The notes: generated by a model from the sequence alone, not told the origin. Shown: positions 1 to 7,911, counted from the stretch's first letter. The stretch is DNA of 29,866 bases from an uncultured Pseudomonadota bacterium (GCA_900313285.1 OMQP01000015.1:1-29866), one strand, 5' to 3'. Made by a program: numbers and translations.

Positions 1-357
1 TGTATCACAAACGAACAGGCGGATATTATAAACAATGCAAAACGTATAATTGCAGTTGGAACAACATCTATGCGCACATTGGAATCTGCATCAAAATTAG
101 CAAAAGAAAATGGTTTTGATGGTCGTGTTCAACCAATATGCCAAACCACAGATATTTTTATTACGCCAGGATATAAATTTGGTGCGGTTGATGTGTTGTT
201 AACGAATTTTCATTTGCCAAAATCAACATTGTTTATGTTGGTGTCTGCGTTCGCGGGTTTGCCAGAAATGAAAAATGCTTATAAGCATGCGGTTGCTGAA
301 AAATACAGATTCTTCAGTTACGGTGATTGTTGTTTGTTATTTAAAAAGGATGCTTAA
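1..357 (+). CDS. queA: QueA, S-adenosylmethionine:tRNA ribosyltransferase-isomerase (3' end only)
   Basis: The last 118 codons of a gene that begins before the window; the frame is open from base 1. QueA transfers and isomerises the ribosyl group of SAM onto preQ1-modified tRNA, making epoxyqueuosine. The recognisable C-terminal signature is IAVGTTSMRTLES (ending near base 90), followed by the LLTNFHLPKSTLFMLVSAFAG segment typical of the family's end. It stops at TAA and the next ATG follows immediately. tgt, the enzyme one step earlier in queuosine synthesis, lies one gene downstream, which supports the call. Confidence 0.93.
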   Translation, partial: CITNEQADIINNAKRIIAVGTTSMRTLESASKLAKENGFDGRVQPICQTTDIFITPGYKFGAVDVLLTNFHLPKSTLFMLVSAFAGLPEMKNAYKHAVAEKYRFFSYGDCCLLFKKDA

Positions 358-1629
358 ATGAAATTTGAACCAAAACTTTATCATCTTTCAAATGGGGTGT
401 CTGTAATTTTAGATTCAATGGATTTGGAAACTGTTGCAATTAAGATAGCTTTTGATACGGGTTCCCGTGATGAAACACCAAACGAACAGGGTATGACACA
501 CTTTTGTGAACATATGTTGTTCAAAGGTATTCCAGAATTGCCGACAAATCAGGATATGAAGAATTACATAGAAAACAAAGGCGGCACATATAACGCGTCA
601 ACATCATCAACCAGATTGAGTTTATATGGTCGTATTATTGCAGAAAATACAAATGATTTATTGAAAATATTTTCAGAATCTTTGAGAAATGCGTTGTTTG
701 ATGTAAATAAAATTGAAATAGAACGCAGTGTTATTTTAGATGAATCGCGTCGTGCTCATGGTAGTAATCCCAGAAAGTTTGATGATTTAATAGACAGAAA
801 TTTATTTGGCTTTTCTGCATTTCGTACGCTTGGTTCTGACGAAAATATAAAATCTTTTACTCGTGACCAGTTGATAAATTGGTTGCATAAACGTTTGTCA
901 GCGAAAAATTGTGTGATTTGTATATCTGGTCGAATTGACAATGCTGATGAATTATTAGATGTCTTAGAAAAACTGTTTAATTTCTTGCCAACACATGATG
1001 TAGAAACGCATAAAAGTTTAACATATACTGCATGTGACAAGTTTCAACATGAATCAAGTGTGAAAAACACGTGGTTAAGTATTTTCTTTCCAAATATCAG
1101 ATTGGATACATACGAAAATATGCGTGATAATATAGCGGAATCTAAATTTCATAAATATTTATCACAAGAATTAAATGAAGTTGTCCGTCAACAAAATGGT
1201 TTGGTGTACAGTATAGGTATGACTAAATATGGAAATGAATATGATGGGGCATATTGTATTGATACAGAAACATCCCCTGAAAACATAGCAAAAGCGGTTG
1301 CTTTAATTGCACAAACGGCTTATCGTGTTTACAACAAAGATAAAATAACTGCACAAATATTGGAAAGATTTCTAAACAGACATAAATTATCAGATGCTGA
1401 TTTTTTGGAATCTGCAACGCACCGTTGTGATGTATTAGTATCTAATTGGATAGATTACAAAAAGATATATGATTTTTATCAAATGCAAGAATATGATAAA
1501 TCTATATCTGTCGATGATGTCATTACTGCCAGCAAAGGATTTTTTGATGGACCAATGTCTATAATGACATTTGGTGCACAATATGGTGATATTGATTTGC
1601 GTAAAATATGGACAGATAATTTTAAATAA
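358..1629 (+). CDS. M16 family zinc metallopeptidase (processing-peptidase-like)
   Basis: 423 aa, the usual length for a single-subunit M16B peptidase. The inverted zinc motif HxxEH is HFCEH at residues 48-52. The third zinc ligand, Glu129, sits exactly 77 residues after His52, inside the ERSVILDE segment, as the HxxEH-x76-E rule requires, so the protein should be catalytically competent. The N-terminal half (about 1-200) is the catalytic M16 domain, with the GGTYNASTS motif near 75-83; the C-terminal half resembles the inactive M16_C domain. No signal peptide is evident, so a cytoplasmic location is inferred. It starts directly after the queA stop and is followed 12 bp later by tgt, so all three are probably co-transcribed. 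Substrate unknown. Confidence 0.9.
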   Translation: MKFEPKLYHLSNGVSVILDSMDLETVAIKIAFDTGSRDETPNEQGMTHFCEHMLFKGIPELPTNQDMKNYIENKGGTYNASTSSTRLSLYGRIIAENTNDLLKIFSESLRNALFDVNKIEIERSVILDESRRAHGSNPRKFDDLIDRNLFGFSAFRTLGSDENIKSFTRDQLINWLHKRLSAKNCVICISGRIDNADELLDVLEKLFNFLPTHDVETHKSLTYTACDKFQHESSVKNTWLSIFFPNIRLDTYENMRDNIAESKFHKYLSQELNEVVRQQNGLVYSIGMTKYGNEYDGAYCIDTETSPENIAKAVALIAQTAYRVYNKDKITAQILERFLNRHKLSDADFLESATHRCDVLVSNWIDYKKIYDFYQMQEYDKSISVDDVITASKGFFDGPMSIMTFGAQYGDIDLRKIWTDNFK

Positions 1630-1641
1630 GGATATACGAAC

Positions 1642-2715
1642 ATGTCGTTAAAATTTAATTTGATTGCGAAAGATGGAAATGCAAGACGTGGATCTGTAGA
1701 AACTGCACATGGAACGTTTCAAACGCCAACATTTATGGCTGTTGGTACGGCGGCAACAGTGAAAGCGCTTACCATGGATCAGGTTGCCGCAACTGGAACC
1801 CAGGTGATTTTGGGAAATACATATCATCTTATGATGCGTCCTGGTGGTGATTTGGTCGAAAAGATGGGCGGATTACATAAATTTGGTGGATGGCATGGAC
1901 CAATTTTAACAGACAGTGGTGGTTTCCAGGTTATGTCTCTTTCTAATTTGGTAAAAATGAAAGAAGAGGGTGTAGAATTTACATCACATATAGACGGAGG
2001 TATCAAACACTTTTTGCGCCCGGAAGATTCTGTGCATATTCAACATCAACTGGATTCAAATATTACAATGGTATTGGATGAATGTTTGCATTTGCCAACA
2101 ACACGTGAACGTGCTGAAAAGAACGTTGATATGGTGACACGTTGGGCAAAACGCAGTAAAGATGCTTTCGTTGACAGACCAGGATACGGTATTTTTGGTA
2201 TTGTCCAGGGGGCAGATTATAAAGACCTGCGTGAAAAATCAGCTAAAGCATTGACTGAAATCGGTTTTGATGGTTATGCAGTTGGCGGGTTGGCGGTTGG
2301 TGAGCCTCAGGAAGTAATGTTTGATATGATTGCGCATACAACACCATTATTGCCAGAAGACAAGCCAAGATATTTAATGGGGGTTGGAACACCTTTGGAT
2401 ATATTGGGGGCTGTTGAACGCGGAATAGATATGTTTGATTGTGTTATGCCAACGCGTGCTGGACGTACAGCCCAGGCATTCACCAGACATGGCACAATGA
2501 ATATGCGTAATGCTAAATTTACAGATGATGAACGTCCAATAGATGACAAATGTGGATGTCCGGCGTGTAAATTATCGCGTGCATATATACATCATTTGGT
2601 AAAATGTAATGAGATATTGGGCGCAACATTATTAAGCCAACATAACTTGTGGTTCTATCAAGATTTAATGCGCAACTTTATATTCGAATATACAAAAGGG
2701 GATAAAAATGCCTAA
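1642..2715 (+). CDS. tgt: Tgt, queuine/preQ1 tRNA-guanine transglycosylase
   Basis: 357 aa, full length. The enzyme exchanges guanine-34 for preQ1 in the anticodon of GUN tRNAs. The proton-acceptor Asp91 is in DSGGFQVMSL, the nucleophile Asp266 in FDCVMPTRAGR, and the substrate-pocket segment VGGLAVGE is at about 214-221. The zinc site is Cys304-x-Cys306-x2-Cys309 with His334 about 25 residues on. All key residues are present. It lies two genes after queA, and its stop overlaps the start of the next small gene by 8 bp, which suggests translational coupling. Confidence 0.96.
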   Translation: MSLKFNLIAKDGNARRGSVETAHGTFQTPTFMAVGTAATVKALTMDQVAATGTQVILGNTYHLMMRPGGDLVEKMGGLHKFGGWHGPILTDSGGFQVMSLSNLVKMKEEGVEFTSHIDGGIKHFLRPEDSVHIQHQLDSNITMVLDECLHLPTTRERAEKNVDMVTRWAKRSKDAFVDRPGYGIFGIVQGADYKDLREKSAKALTEIGFDGYAVGGLAVGEPQEVMFDMIAHTTPLLPEDKPRYLMGVGTPLDILGAVERGIDMFDCVMPTRAGRTAQAFTRHGTMNMRNAKFTDDERPIDDKCGCPACKLSRAYIHHLVKCNEILGATLLSQHNLWFYQDLMRNFIFEYTKGDKNA

Positions 2716-3004
2716 GAAACCATTTAAACCCAAAGAACGTTATATTAAATATTCTGTTAAACATATTGACGATGACAGATGTCAATTTCATATAATATAT
2801 TTTATTGACAAAGGTAATCCAATTTCTGATATGGATGCACGACGTGAAAAAACATTGTTGTGTTCGGTACAAAATCAGGAAACAATAGAATCAAAAATAC
2901 AAAGAAAGATTTATATAACCCAGAAACATCTTGAAAAAGCGTATTCTGGTATTGGTGCATCAGTAAGAAATATTGAACGTTTAGTACAAGAAAAAATGAG
3001 ATAA
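2708..3004 (+). CDS. Hypothetical 98-aa basic protein
   Basis: Not recognised. The start ATG lies inside the last codons of tgt (8-bp overlap), and the upstream AAAAGGGG-like stretch can act as a ribosome binding site. The N terminus is very basic (KKPFKPKERYIK). The middle looks like beta strand (CQFHIIYFID) and the C-terminal third is likely helical (about 60-98). No signal peptide or membrane segment. It appears co-transcribed with tgt and the following small genes. It is accepted as real because of its strict operon packing and continuous codon use, not by homology. Confidence 0.6.
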   Translation: MPKKPFKPKERYIKYSVKHIDDDRCQFHIIYFIDKGNPISDMDARREKTLLCSVQNQETIESKIQRKIYITQKHLEKAYSGIGASVRNIERLVQEKMR

Positions 3005-3018
3005 AAGGATTTACAGAT

Positions 3019-3327
3019 ATGAACGGAAATAAACCAAATTTAACATTGAAAATGGATGACAAAATATATCTGGCGGTGGCCAAGAAAGATGTGGATAAAC
3101 TGGCCTTTGTTTATACTTTGGCATGTTTGAAAGCAACAAAACAATCAAATATGTATAATTTGATTCCAACGCCAGAAATACACACTTTTAAAAATAAAGA
3201 ATCTGCACAACTTTATTATGAAACAATCGATGAAATCGTAAATTTTAATGCGAACGATGAAACAAAACAAGCTATGTTTAGTGCCAATGATAAAATGATT
3301 GAAAAATTTATGGAAAATGTAAGGTAA
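3019..3327 (+). CDS. Hypothetical 102-aa protein, likely paralogue of the next gene
   Basis: Not recognised. AAAAGGA at about 3002-3008 precedes the ATG. The C-terminal half contains YNLIPTPEIHTFKNKESAQL, which lines up with YNVLPNINVAHFDNKQDAEV in the next gene. The shared pattern is Y-N-aliphatic-aliphatic-P, then H-x(0-1)-F-x-N-K-x-x-A, then a helix. This suggests a small domain of a strand pair plus a helix, duplicated in tandem. No membrane segment, and only a single cysteine. Part of the queA-tgt transcription unit. Confidence 0.6.
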   Translation: MNGNKPNLTLKMDDKIYLAVAKKDVDKLAFVYTLACLKATKQSNMYNLIPTPEIHTFKNKESAQLYYETIDEIVNFNANDETKQAMFSANDKMIEKFMENVR

Positions 3328-3331
3328 CAAC

Positions 3332-3700
3332 GTGCAAATTAAAGAATATAAACTTGATACCGAATACCCCGGACAAATGTATGCATATGACAGAATATAT
3401 TTGGGTGTCATGACAGTTTATAACCATCCAAAATATTCTGTTTATACTTTGGGTAATGATAGGTCGGATTTTTTTGGGTACAATGTGTTGCCAAATATAA
3501 ATGTTGCGCACTTTGATAACAAACAAGATGCGGAAGTATATCAAGATTATATTGAAAATATATTGCAACATCAGCCATGGTGGTTGGGGTATGAAACTGT
3601 AGAATCTCTTAGAAAATGGAACACTAAAAAAACACAGGATTTTTATAAATCAATCTTAGCTTTGCAAATGGGTATAAAAACACTTGAAAAACAGAAGTGA
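3332..3700 (+). CDS. Hypothetical 122-aa protein (GTG start), likely paralogue of the preceding gene
   Basis: Not recognised. The start is GTG, 4 bp after the preceding stop; AAGGTAACAAC immediately upstream supplies the ribosome binding site. It is rich in aromatics (YPGQMYAYDRIYLGV, QHQPWWLGYE). The central YNVLP...HFDNKQDAEVYQDYI block matches the preceding protein in order and spacing. The C-terminal 35 residues are basic and helical. Ends with TGA. Confidence 0.62.
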   Translation: MQIKEYKLDTEYPGQMYAYDRIYLGVMTVYNHPKYSVYTLGNDRSDFFGYNVLPNINVAHFDNKQDAEVYQDYIENILQHQPWWLGYETVESLRKWNTKKTQDFYKSILALQMGIKTLEKQK

Positions 3701-3738
3701 TTTTTTATAAGATTGAAATAAAAGACAAGGGGGAACAA

Positions 3739-4722
3739 ATGGCAAAAAAACAAATCGAAGTTATCGACAGGGGTGGCGCTAAAACGGTTGCCAAGAAAAC
3801 ATCTGTAATTACAACAACAAAACGCATCTTTGCGATATTTTCAATCATATGGATTGCGCTGGTTGTGTGGTTCCCATTGCATGTTAAAAATCAATATGCT
3901 GGACCAATCAAAAAATCTATGGTTGTGTCAATGTTCTTTGATTTGCAAAGAAATATCCAGGCCCAATATCAAAAATTATTAGATGGAATCAAAGGGTCAA
4001 TAAACCTGGAAAAACCAATTAGCGTTGCAATTGAAAAAGTAAAAATTGTCGAAGGTGGTGTTGACAAGGTTACAGATGCAACCGCTAAAGCGAAAGAACA
4101 AACAAACAAAGTAAAACAAGAAACCTCCAAAGTTTCGAAAATAACAGGTCTTGCAAATAAATTTGGTATTCAAACTGGAGAGATAGATAAAGCAGTTAAT
4201 GAAACAAATAAAGCAGTTGCAAGTGCAGATAAAAATATAGCAAAAGTAGATGCTGTTGCGGAACAGGTTAACAAGAAATTGGATTCTGTAAAGAAAGAAT
4301 TGGTCAAAGTTTCACAAACAGAAGTCGACAAGATGATAGATGAAGCAATCAAAAAACAGTTGGATAAGAATTCCGGTGGTTTGGGAACGACTTTATTAAC
4401 CAATTACGGTATTAAACATGTTTATCCATGGCGTCGTTCTTCTTGGCCTGTTGCGATAAAAATCTATAATGATTTGGAAAAATCTAATTTGGGCGTTGTT
4501 CAAATCTTAACCAGTACAGTGAACAAATATTTTGGATATGTTGCCTGGGGATTGGTAATTGCAGCATGGGCAATCGGTTTCGTAATTTGGTTGATGGTAT
4601 TTAGCAAAGTAAAAGCATTCCTTAAACCATTCTTGGTCTGTCCGCGCTGTGGCCATACATTTGCAGATAAAAGAACTGCGCTTGGGTTATTGAAAGCTTT
4701 TCAGCCATGGAAATGGTTTTAA
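3739..4722 (+). CDS. Membrane-anchored coiled-coil protein with C-terminal zinc-ribbon-like motif
   Basis: 327 aa, function not recognised. I chose the ATG at 3739 because it follows a strong AAGGGGGAA ribosome binding site; a GTG at 3697 overlapping the previous stop is an alternative. Layout: basic cytoplasmic N terminus, TM helix about 28-48 (FAIFSIIWIALVVWF), then a long Lys/Ala/Val-rich heptad-like region (about 100-215) likely to form a coiled coil. A conserved-looking GIKHVYPWRRSSWP loop follows, then a second TM helix about 265-290, and a tail with Cys301-x-x-Cys304-Gly-His306 that resembles half of a zinc ribbon. The topology suggests a periplasmic coiled coil between two TM anchors. 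It is the last gene before a terminator. Confidence 0.7.
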   Translation: MAKKQIEVIDRGGAKTVAKKTSVITTTKRIFAIFSIIWIALVVWFPLHVKNQYAGPIKKSMVVSMFFDLQRNIQAQYQKLLDGIKGSINLEKPISVAIEKVKIVEGGVDKVTDATAKAKEQTNKVKQETSKVSKITGLANKFGIQTGEIDKAVNETNKAVASADKNIAKVDAVAEQVNKKLDSVKKELVKVSQTEVDKMIDEAIKKQLDKNSGGLGTTLLTNYGIKHVYPWRRSSWPVAIKIYNDLEKSNLGVVQILTSTVNKYFGYVAWGLVIAAWAIGFVIWLMVFSKVKAFLKPFLVCPRCGHTFADKRTALGLLKAFQPWKWF

Positions 4723-4733
4723 AATAAAATATG

Positions 4734-4765
4734 CCGCCCTTAAAAATAGGGCGGTTTATTTTTTT
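4734..4765 (+). terminator. Rho-independent terminator after the queA-tgt block
   Basis: A perfect 7-bp stem CCGCCCT/AGGGCGG with a 7-nt loop is followed by TTTATTTTTTT. It lies 11 bp after the preceding stop and closes the left operon. Confidence 0.9.
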
Positions 4766-4776
4766 ATATAAAACTA

Positions 4777-4804
4777 TTGACAAAATATATTTTTAGTCTA
4801 TAAT
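4777..4804 (+). promoter_or_regulatory. Consensus sigma-70 promoter for the lipoprotein operon
   Basis: TTGACA (4777-4782), 16-bp spacer, TATAAT (4799-4804): both hexamers are perfect. The start codon at 4828 leaves a short leader carrying AGGA at 4817-4820. Confidence 0.85.
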
Positions 4805-4827
4805 ATTCTTAAGTTTAGGACAAAAAA

Positions 4828-5184
4828 ATGGAAAATAAAAAGATATTATCATTGGCAATGTTTGTTTTGATGATGACCAGTTGCGCTGTGTACCATACAA
4901 ATGTCATAAAAAACATAGCAAATAAAAGAATTTTGATAGAAGATGTTGAAAATCATCAAGAAAGAATAATTGTTATGTCTGGCAAAAAACGCAACAATAC
5001 AATCACAGAAAATCTACAACAGGGTGATACTTTGTGGATTCAAACCCGTTTTTATGACGAGCTTGTTTTTACACCGGATATGAGAATCGTTGTATATTTT
5101 AACAGTGATAGTATAGATGCAAGAATACGTAGAAAACAATTTGAAGCGCAAAAACAAGAAATGTTAAACAATAAAGTGAGATAA
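4828..5184 (+). CDS. Small predicted lipoprotein (118 aa)
   Basis: Not recognised as a family. The N terminus is a lipoprotein signal: KK, a hydrophobic core (ILSLAMFVLMM) and lipobox M-T-S-Cys19. The mature part is a short beta-rich segment (RIIVMSGKKRN, DTLWIQTRF, MRIVVYF) and a highly charged C-terminal helix (RIRRKQFEAQKQEM). It is first in a three-gene operon behind a consensus promoter, and the next ATG is 2 bp after its stop. Probably membrane-tethered in the periplasm. Confidence 0.75.
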   Translation: MENKKILSLAMFVLMMTSCAVYHTNVIKNIANKRILIEDVENHQERIIVMSGKKRNNTITENLQQGDTLWIQTRFYDELVFTPDMRIVVYFNSDSIDARIRRKQFEAQKQEMLNNKVR

Positions 5185-5186
5185 AA

Positions 5187-5540
5187 ATGAATGTTCCAAA
5201 TATAGAAAAATTAAAGAAAACTTTGGATATATGTATCGAATTGAACAACAGTATTGGCGATATGAGTGAAATGCTGGTTTGTCAGCATACAAAAGAAGGT
5301 TTTTCTGCTGCGGCAGATTTGATACAAATCGCTATTAAAACAAAAGATATTAAATTATTTTCTGATATTTTTGATAAAACCAGACAATTGGTTGCTATAA
5401 AAGATAAACTTGATGCAACAATTCGTCGTGAAATAATAAAACAGCAGGATGTTTTTGACAGATTGATTATTAAAAAACTTTCAAATCATCCATCTTTCAC
5501 TATCAAAGTAATATTACCAAATATATCAAAGGTTAAATAA
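5187..5540 (+). CDS. Hypothetical 117-aa helical protein
   Basis: Not recognised. Predominantly alpha-helical with no signal peptide or TM segment. The segment AADLIQIAIKTKDIKLFSDI followed by FDKTRQLV resembles AFDLAFVLLTYSFNKQNIHL followed by FNRVYNSAKELV in the next gene (shared DL...I-x-LF...LV), so the two may be distant tandem paralogues. Two base pairs separate it from the lipoprotein gene and one from the next, which indicates a tight operon. Confidence 0.6.
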   Translation: MNVPNIEKLKKTLDICIELNNSIGDMSEMLVCQHTKEGFSAAADLIQIAIKTKDIKLFSDIFDKTRQLVAIKDKLDATIRREIIKQQDVFDRLIIKKLSNHPSFTIKVILPNISKVK

Positions 5541-5541
5541 A

Positions 5542-5910
5542 ATGGCTAATTTTACACACATAGAAATAGATAATATGTTTTCAAACTTTAAACAGCAAAT
5601 GTTGTTTTTGCGTCTTGTTAATTCTGGTCAATCGAATTTAAGTGATAAACAAGATGTATTGGTTAAACAAGCGTTTGATTTGGCATTTGTGTTGTTAACT
5701 TATTCATTTAACAAACAAAATATTCACTTGTTTAACAGGGTGTATAATTCTGCAAAAGAATTAGTTCCAGGCGAATATATCAAAAGTGTTATGAAACATC
5801 CTGAAATGTATGAAAAAATGAAGCAGGCAAAAGAGCAATTTTTTGCTCAAGCTGATGGTATGTCTGCAAAACTGATTAAAATAGCCAGCAATGCCGGGCA
5901 TATACATTAA
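5542..5910 (+). CDS. Hypothetical 122-aa helical protein
   Basis: Not recognised. Helical and soluble-looking. The ribosome binding site AAGGTT lies within the end of the previous gene. Last gene of the lipoprotein operon; no terminator hairpin is evident before the tRNA promoter. It may be related to the preceding gene, as described there, but the similarity is weak. Confidence 0.6.
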   Translation: MANFTHIEIDNMFSNFKQQMLFLRLVNSGQSNLSDKQDVLVKQAFDLAFVLLTYSFNKQNIHLFNRVYNSAKELVPGEYIKSVMKHPEMYEKMKQAKEQFFAQADGMSAKLIKIASNAGHIH

Positions 5911-5926
5911 CAATTGAAAAAAATAC

Positions 5927-5955
5927 TTGCATTGTGAAAAAAACTATGTCAAAAT
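5927..5955 (+). promoter_or_regulatory. Probable tRNA-Gly promoter
   Basis: TTGCAT (5927-5932), 17-bp spacer, CAAAAT (5950-5955), placed so that transcription would start a few bases before the tRNA at 5967. The -10 matches only 4 of 6 consensus bases, so this rests mainly on position. Confidence 0.45.
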
Positions 5956-5966
5956 AACCCAGCAAT

Positions 5967-6043
5967 GCGAGCGTAGCTCAGTTGGCTAGAGCGCAACCTT
6001 GCCAAGGTTGAGGTCGTGGGTTCGAGCCCCATTGCTCGCACCA
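5967..6043 (+). tRNA. tRNA-Gly (anticodon GCC), attachment site of the downstream element
   Basis: 77 nt including an encoded CCA. The acceptor stem is GCGAGCG with TGCTCGC (last pair G-T). The anticodon stem CAACC/GGTTG closes the loop TTGCCAA, giving anticodon GCC. The T arm GTGGGTTCGAGCCCC has the normal GTTCGA loop. The discriminator base is A. The gene is intact although an element has integrated in its 3' end, because the element restores the sequence. Confidence 0.97.
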
Positions 6044-6050
6044 AAGTTTT
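6032..6050 (+). repeat. attL: 19-bp direct repeat at tRNA-Gly 3' end
   Basis: The sequence TTGCTCGCACCAAAGTTTT is identical to 14463-14481. With one mismatch just upstream the match extends through CCCC (6027-6030 and 14458-14461). It covers the last acceptor-stem bases, the CCA and 7 downstream bases. Confidence 0.93.
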
Positions 6051-6063
6051 GCACCAAAGTTTT
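6038..6063 (+). repeat. 13-bp perfect tandem duplication at attL
   Basis: GCACCAAAGTTTT occurs twice head to tail (6038-6050 and 6051-6063). The first copy is part of the att core; the second is just inside the element and absent from the right end. Confidence 0.85.
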
Positions 6064-6072
6064 TTTATTAGT

Positions 6073-6098
6073 AATCCGGGCGTTTGCACCGGATTTTT
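6073..6098 (+). terminator. Terminator supplied by the element behind tRNA-Gly
   Basis: Stem AATCCGG/CCGGATT with a 9-nt loop followed by TTTT. It replaces the chromosomal terminator that now lies at 14482, beyond the right att site. Confidence 0.7.
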
Positions 6099-6191
6099 AT
6101 TTTGCGTTAAACAAAACATCAATGCGCAAAACATATTGAAAAATCAACGTTTTTTGCTTTGGCACACTTGAAAAACAAGAGGTGAATCACT

Positions 6192-7742
6192 ATGTTCAAG
6201 AAGTGTAAAGCAAACTGTCAAGCAAATGACAACCTTTATTTACGGGGTAATGTGTTTTATTATATGGTTGAATTACCGCGTCAAGATGGTAAACGCCGAT
6301 ATTTTATAAAATCATTACATACAAAAGATTATTACGAAGCATTGGAAAGGTCAAAAAACATGAAAAAAGCGGTTGAATTGCATACAAATGATACTAGAAA
6401 ATTATTAAAACGCGCCAAAGAATTGATGAACAGGGTTGTGTTTGATACTGTTGATGTAAATGTTGATAATGGTGATGGACGGAATATTACGATTCAACAG
6501 AAAAGAATATCAGCCAAAACGGATATTAGGGTTATCGACGAATTATATGATATTGTGGTAAAAATATACACTATTACCGACAGAACACTTGATGATGACG
6601 ATTTAAAATTGATTGCCGACATCGTAAATATGCGTGTTGGTGCAGAAAATGAAAAAATAATGACGATGTTGCAGTCAAAATTATCCGACATAACAAGTAT
6701 AAACCCACCGGCTGCTGACGAAACAGTCAATGATATTTTGATAAAATGGGAAAACAGTTTACTTACAATTAATTGTGAAACAGAAGCAAAGCGCAAACAT
6801 AATATCGTTGATAAAATGGTTAGATGGGTTGGTATAAAACCAGAATCTGTGAAATATGTTGATTTTTACAATATTGATGTGATTCAAAAATTATGCACAG
6901 CCATCAAAAACATGAAAGATGTAAAAGGCAATACCAGATGTAAATACGCTAGGTATTTACGCGATTTTACTGAATATGCACCAAGTGTTAATTCTGTTTT
7001 TAAAACAAATTTAAGCCCAACAATTAACCAATTTATAAAAGGTTTGGAAAAAACAGCATCCATCGATGTTAAAGGGCACATGCAATATAGCAGCGAACAC
7101 TTGATTCGAATATTTGATTCCAAACAAACATTTTTCAAAGATAACGAAGACCAATTTTGGTTTGTGGTTATTTCTTTATTCACTGGTGCACGCCGTAATG
7201 CAGCAACAACATTACAATATGGTGATATTATAAATAAAGAAGGTATTGATTGTATCCAGTTTAAACGGAATCATCCTATTAAACAATTAAAGAATGATGA
7301 ATCCGAACGCTTGGTTCCAATCGCACAACAATTATTAGATTTAGGATTTTTGGACTATATAAACCGTCGTAAAATCAAATTTAAAGCCAAAGATACTGAT
7401 TTTATATTTCCGAATTGTCAGCGTCCAAAGGATGGTAAATTTAATACAAATATTGTTCAAAAAGGATTTTTGCAATATGTAAAAGATTTGGGTATTAAAC
7501 AACCAGGTGGTGAACAATATGATTTTCATTCACTAAGAAATAATGCTGCAGAAATTTTACAAAAAGCGGGGGTTGATATAATATTTATAAATAAGATAAT
7601 TGGTTGGAAGGGCCAAAATACTATGTTGGCACATTATTCCAAGCGTGTATTGGGTGATATAAAAACCGAAGTTGATAAATTGCGATATGACTTTTTGCAA
7701 CCTGAATTTGATTATTGGAAAAAGGTTATGTCAAAAAAATAG
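6192..7742 (+). CDS. Tyrosine recombinase (integrase) of the tRNA-Gly element
   Basis: 516 aa. It catalyses site-specific integration and excision. The catalytic set is visible: Arg334 in TGARRNA, a Lys in the KNDESERLVPI hairpin (about 367), His446-x-x-Arg449 in HSLRN, Trp472 in GWKG where most members have His, and the nucleophile Tyr482 in HYSKR. The N terminus (about 1-60, LRGNVFYYMVELPRQDGKRR) resembles the DUF6538-type arm-binding domain of large phage or island integrases; the SAM-like core-binding domain is about 175-285. The start ATG at 6192 follows AAGAGGTGAA. A GC-rich palindrome cluster and a bidirectional terminator lie downstream. Confidence 0.93.
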   Translation: MFKKCKANCQANDNLYLRGNVFYYMVELPRQDGKRRYFIKSLHTKDYYEALERSKNMKKAVELHTNDTRKLLKRAKELMNRVVFDTVDVNVDNGDGRNITIQQKRISAKTDIRVIDELYDIVVKIYTITDRTLDDDDLKLIADIVNMRVGAENEKIMTMLQSKLSDITSINPPAADETVNDILIKWENSLLTINCETEAKRKHNIVDKMVRWVGIKPESVKYVDFYNIDVIQKLCTAIKNMKDVKGNTRCKYARYLRDFTEYAPSVNSVFKTNLSPTINQFIKGLEKTASIDVKGHMQYSSEHLIRIFDSKQTFFKDNEDQFWFVVISLFTGARRNAATTLQYGDIINKEGIDCIQFKRNHPIKQLKNDESERLVPIAQQLLDLGFLDYINRRKIKFKAKDTDFIFPNCQRPKDGKFNTNIVQKGFLQYVKDLGIKQPGGEQYDFHSLRNNAAEILQKAGVDIIFINKIIGWKGQNTMLAHYSKRVLGDIKTEVDKLRYDFLQPEFDYWKKVMSKK

Positions 7743-7751
7743 TGTTGCGCT

Positions 7752-7847
7752 GGTTATACCCATATGGGTATTGCCGTATTCCATCTGGCATACCCGGGTA
7801 TCCATCCCACATACCACAACGGCGGTATCCACCCCGATACCATAACC
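7752..7847. repeat. Nested palindrome / direct-repeat cluster downstream of the integrase
   Basis: A GC-richer 96-bp patch with a perfect 16-bp palindrome (ATACCCATATGGGTAT, 7756-7771) and a perfect 12-bp palindrome (ATACCCGGGTAT, 7790-7801). It also holds an inverted repeat GGTATC-N6-GATACC (7824-7841). An outer pair, TGGTTAT (7751-7757) and ATAACCA (7842-7848), encloses the patch. Degenerate direct repeats of GTATyCCAyC start at 7776, 7798 and 7825. No gene is supported here. Confidence 0.8.
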
Positions 7848-7880
7848 AATCAACCCAACACAAAAACATCAAAAAAATAC

Positions 7881-7911
7881 AAAAGCCCATTTACGCGTGG
7901 GCTTTTTTTTA
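7881..7911. terminator. Bidirectional terminator between integrase and wHTH gene
   Basis: Stem AAAAGCCCA/TGGGCTTTT with an 8-nt loop and T runs on both strands. The stop codon of the reverse-strand regulator lies inside the T run, so it serves both convergent genes. Confidence 0.85.

Noticed and set aside
5949..6134. 61-codon reverse-strand frame across tRNA-Gly
   Set aside because: It is the antisense of the tRNA; its GLEPTTSTLARLRSSQLSYA text is a well-known spurious translation.
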